DNA from: an uncultured Prevotella sp.
Lineage (GTDB): Bacteria > Bacteroidota > Bacteroidia > Bacteroidales > Bacteroidaceae
NCBI GenBank assembly: GCA_937877685.1
Contig: CALFGU010000028.1
Span: 1-6,374, forward strand
Direction of reading: 5' to 3'
Length of the DNA stretch: 6,374 nucleotides
The notes beneath the pieces are model-generated. The model saw only the letters and a program-made list of their open reading frames with translations. It did not search any database and was not told where the DNA came from. Positions 4,213 through 6,374 of the stretch are shown here, piece after piece. The number at the start of each line of letters is the position of its first letter. The first letter of the stretch is position 1. A program made the position numbers and the translations under genes.

Positions 4213-6141
4213 TTACTTCACCACCACTTCGTCGGCAAACACCCACCCACCTTTTGCGCTTCCTGGGGCTTGGATACGTACATAACGCGCTTTGAGTCTT
4301 CCCTTCCAAACGTAGGTTTGACAGGTTGTTTCATCCGTGCCGTCGAAGGTGAATTTTCCGACTTCCGTAAAGTTTTCCCCATCGTTTGAAGTGGAAATGA
4401 TGTAAGCGCTGGGCGCATAAATTTCCGCACCTGGTGCATGCATGAATCCTGTAGAGACGGAGCGCACGGTTTGTGGCGTTTCGAAGTCAATCGTAATGTC
4501 AAAGCGCTTGCCCCCAATGAATCCTTGCCATCTCTTGTCGGTATGTGTCCATCCGCCTTGAAGACCGTCGGTGAGGTTTGACTCACCTGCCGCAGGGTAA
4601 TAGGGAGAGAAGGGGTGGTTATAGATGACCTTTTTGCCTAAAGCCTTGTGCGTAATGGGCGTTTTGTATTCCTTGCGCAACCCAATCTCAGTGTGGAGGT
4701 TGAAAGTGTTGACGCCTTCTTCCCGCAACTTGTCGCATACGTCGGAAGCACGTTTGCGGAAATCCGCAAAGGGAGCACGTTGGTCGGCATTCCAACCAAT
4801 TTCTGCCAATGCCAAAGCGCGGGGATAGAGCATGTATTCAGCATGTTCTACGGTGGGGATGTATTCCGCCCAAAGGTTTCCCTGTACACCACACACCGCT
4901 TTGCGCGATTCAGCATCCAGTTCTTCCATCGACACAAAGCGATAGACCTGTTCGAGAGGCAAGTATCCACCAATCGCTTCGGGTTGGAAGGGAGGCGCAT
5001 CTTGATAATAATCAAGGTAACAGTATGCTCCGGGCGTGAGAATCACCTTGAGGTTGCGCTGAGCTGCCTCACGCGCCAGTTCCGTAGAGCGCCAGTTCAT
5101 AATGTGTGTGCCCGGTTCAAGCGTGTCTGCCATCACCTCGTCCCAACCAACGAGTGTGCGACCATGAGATGCCAAGAATCTGTTCATGTGTCGGATAAGG
5201 TGGCCCTGAAGTGCGTTGACATGTTGCAAACCTAACTCTTTCGCTTTGCGCTGACAGAGCGGGCAATCCTTCCATGCCGCTTTACCCGCCTCATCTCCGC
5301 CTACGTGGATGTAAGGTGAGGGGAAAACGTCCATGACTTCCAAAAGGATGTGCTCTAAAAAGTCGTAGGTGCCCGCATTTCCGGGGCAGAAATCGGCAGC
5401 ACCCTTAGCGTCATGCGAACATGAAAATTCGGGATAGGCGGCAAGCACCTCTTCGCTGTGACTTGGCATCTCTATTTCAGGTATGACCTCTATGAATCTC
5501 TCGTGAGCATATGCAACCAGTTCCCTGATATCTTCCTTGGTATAATATCCTCCATATGCACCAGGATCACTCTCATGCGCATAATGACGGTCTCCAGCCC
5601 ACCATTCCTTCCACGTAGTCTGAGGACGCCATGCAGCATATGCGCAGAGTTCCGGATAGGCATCAATCTGCAGACGCCAGCCTGCTGCATCCGTCAGATG
5701 CAGGTGCATCCTGTTCATCTTGAACATGGCCATAGCATCCATCTGCTTCTTCAGGAAATCCACACTCCTGAAATGACGCGAAACGTCAACATGAAGTCCA
5801 CGATAAGGAAAGCGCGGATAATCACATATCTCACAGCATGTCAGTTCCTTACAAGAACCGAAGCCGGTCATCTGGTCAAGCGTCTGACGGGCATAGAACT
5901 CACCTGCAGCAGACGATACCGTAATAATAACTCCTTTAGGAGTAACCTCAAGACGGTAACCTTCTGCCGGCACTTTCTTCTCACTGACAGTCTTGACCTT
6001 TACTGACGGCTGATCTTGAAAAAGGTAACACTCCTGACCAATCTTATAGTCGACCGGTACTGGAGTAATTACATCAGGTCCCTGCGCCCGGAGCAAGGTC
6101 GCACTCAGACATATAAAAAGAAATATCAGATAATGACGCAT
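4213..6141 (-). CDS. Secreted beta-N-acetylhexosaminidase, glycoside hydrolase family 20
   Basis: The enzyme releases terminal GlcNAc or GalNAc from glycans by the substrate-assisted GH20 mechanism. The 642 residues begin with a Sec signal peptide (hydrophobic 4-17, likely cut after Ala19). No proper lipobox is seen, so it is probably a soluble periplasmic or exported protein. A GH20b-like N-terminal domain (about 22-110) precedes the catalytic barrel (about 112-455), which starts at YRGLHVDVSRHF (113-124). The catalytic pair is Asp283-Glu284 in HVGGDEAGKAAW; other active-site elements are EMPSHSE (224-230), Trp349, and NLWAEY (422-427). The last 140 or so residues look like a discoidin (F5/8 type C) carbohydrate-binding domain, with SNDGENFTEVG and a closing ARYVRIQ strand. 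It follows the upstream gene by 23 bp. Codon usage changes sharply near residue 227, although the protein itself looks intact. Confidence 0.95.
   Translation of the reverse strand: MRHYLIFLFICLSATLLRAQGPDVITPVPVDYKIGQECYLFQDQPSVKVKTVSEKKVPAEGYRLEVTPKGVIITVSSAAGEFYARQTLDQMTGFGSCKELTCCEICDYPRFPYRGLHVDVSRHFRSVDFLKKQMDAMAMFKMNRMHLHLTDAAGWRLQIDAYPELCAYAAWRPQTTWKEWWAGDRHYAHESDPGAYGGYYTKEDIRELVAYAHERFIEVIPEIEMPSHSEEVLAAYPEFSCSHDAKGAADFCPGNAGTYDFLEHILLEVMDVFPSPYIHVGGDEAGKAAWKDCPLCQRKAKELGLQHVNALQGHLIRHMNRFLASHGRTLVGWDEVMADTLEPGTHIMNWRSTELAREAAQRNLKVILTPGAYCYLDYYQDAPPFQPEAIGGYLPLEQVYRFVSMEELDAESRKAVCGVQGNLWAEYIPTVEHAEYMLYPRALALAEIGWNADQRAPFADFRKRASDVCDKLREEGVNTFNLHTEIGLRKEYKTPITHKALGKKVIYNHPFSPYYPAAGESNLTDGLQGGWTHTDKRWQGFIGGKRFDITIDFETPQTVRSVSTGFMHAPGAEIYAPSAYIISTSNDGENFTEVGKFTFDGTDETTCQTYVWKGRLKARYVRIQAPGSAKGGWVFADEVVVK
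5455..5475. other. Codon-usage breakpoint inside the hexosaminidase gene
   Basis: Hand counts on the two sides of codon 227 differ. Residues 1-226 use CCC for 0 of 13 Pro, CGC for 1 of 14 Arg, TAT for 12 of 14 Tyr and CAG for 8 of 9 Gln. Residues 227-642 use CCC for 13 of 22 Pro, CGC for 11 of 21 Arg, TAT for 8 of 20 Tyr and CAG for 5 of 14 Gln. The upstream gene fragment matches the first style (5 of 5 Tyr are TAT and no Arg is CGC). The change falls in the conserved EMPSHSE active-site segment. Confidence 0.65.
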
Positions 6142-6164
6142 ATAGCAAGGATAATATTATATCG

Positions 6165-6374
6165 TTACTCTATTATATATGTCTTCGACATACTTCTGGT
6201 TCTGTGCAGGTCTTCCAGACTTAAAATGCCAGCCAGATATCTTGCGGTATTCTCTGCATAGAAGTCTTTCTGCACCTTTGCCTTGGAGAGGATCTTGAGA
6301 ACCTTTGCATAATACTTGCTCTCACTGCTCCTACGGGTCAGATCTGACTTTAGACCGGCAACAAAATGCTCATC
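6165..6374 (-). CDS. Unrecognised protein, C-terminal 69 residues (cut by the window edge)
   Basis: The frame is open from the right edge to a TAA at 6167-6165 and gives 69 residues beginning DEHFVAGLKSDLTRRSSESK and ending SMSKTYIIE. The fragment is rich in Lys, Arg, Tyr and Leu and looks mainly helical, with no membrane segment or motif that I recognise; I assign no function. Reading as a gene is supported by protein-like composition across the whole frame, AAG, CTG and AGA codon choice like the adjacent 5' part of the hexosaminidase gene, and a stop only 23 bp before the hexosaminidase ATG. That spacing suggests cotranscription. No terminator or separate promoter lies between them. Confidence 0.7.
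   Translation of the reverse strand, partial: DEHFVAGLKSDLTRRSSESKYYAKVLKILSKAKVQKDFYAENTARYLAGILSLEDLHRTRSMSKTYIIE

Noticed and set aside
4648..5235. 195-codon open frame on the plus strand
   Set aside because: It lies wholly antisense to the GH20 catalytic domain and its translation looks like no protein; it is explained by the GC-richer coding strand.
5458..6006. 182-codon open frame on the plus strand
   Set aside because: It is antisense to the hexosaminidase N-terminal half and has low-quality, Cys/His/Thr-rich composition.
6109..6111. Cys11 of the hexosaminidase as a lipoprotein cysteine
   Set aside because: The preceding residues (Leu-Phe-Ile) do not form a lipobox, and a signal peptidase I site after Ala19 fits better.
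6146..6153. TATCCTTG on the minus strand as a -7 box for the hexosaminidase
   Set aside because: It lies only 4 bp before the ATG, too close for a leader, and has one mismatch to TAnnTTTG; cotranscription with the upstream gene is simpler.

Overview
The window looks like chromosomal DNA of a Bacteroidales bacterium, most likely Prevotella-like. The reasons are the character of the MurF, LpxC, FolP and diadenylate cyclase proteins, the folP-cdaA gene pair, -7 boxes of the Bacteroidetes type (TAnnTTTG), the lack of clear Shine-Dalgarno sequences, and a secreted GH20 hexosaminidase. The assignment rests on recognition by eye, not on a search.

Layout, left to right. On the minus strand, murF (368-1669, peptidoglycan precursor ligase) is followed by the first 90 codons of lpxC (1-271, lipid A synthesis), which runs off the left edge. 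Between them, a coding-looking coiled-coil tail in the +1 frame ends in an ATGA overlap with lpxC. A 266-bp divergent region (1670-1935) holds back-to-back promoter candidates and a cluster of inverted and direct repeats in the presumed murF leader. On the plus strand come folP (1936-2781, dihydropteroate synthase) and cdaA (2890-3696, c-di-AMP synthase), probably one operon. Next is a 516-bp non-coding interval (3697-4212) rich in hairpins, with a near-perfect intrinsic terminator at 4088-4129. From the right edge, on the minus strand, come the last 69 codons of an unrecognised protein (6165-6374) and, 23 bp further on, a secreted GH20 beta-N-acetylhexosaminidase (4213-6141).

How the genes relate. 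murF and lpxC both supply the cell envelope (murein and lipid A). folP supplies folate. cdaA makes c-di-AMP, which in other bacteria is tied to osmotic and cell-wall homeostasis. The hexosaminidase probably trims GlcNAc or GalNAc from glycans in the periplasm or outside the cell.

No wholly new system is evident. The best leads are: (1) a sharp break in codon usage inside the hexosaminidase gene near 5460, suggesting a mosaic gene or a chimeric assembly; (2) the out-of-frame tail between murF and lpxC, which resembles the C-terminal helix of LpxD; (3) overlapping, mutually exclusive inverted repeats in the murF leader; (4) a strongly structured non-coding stretch ending in a terminator downstream of cdaA.
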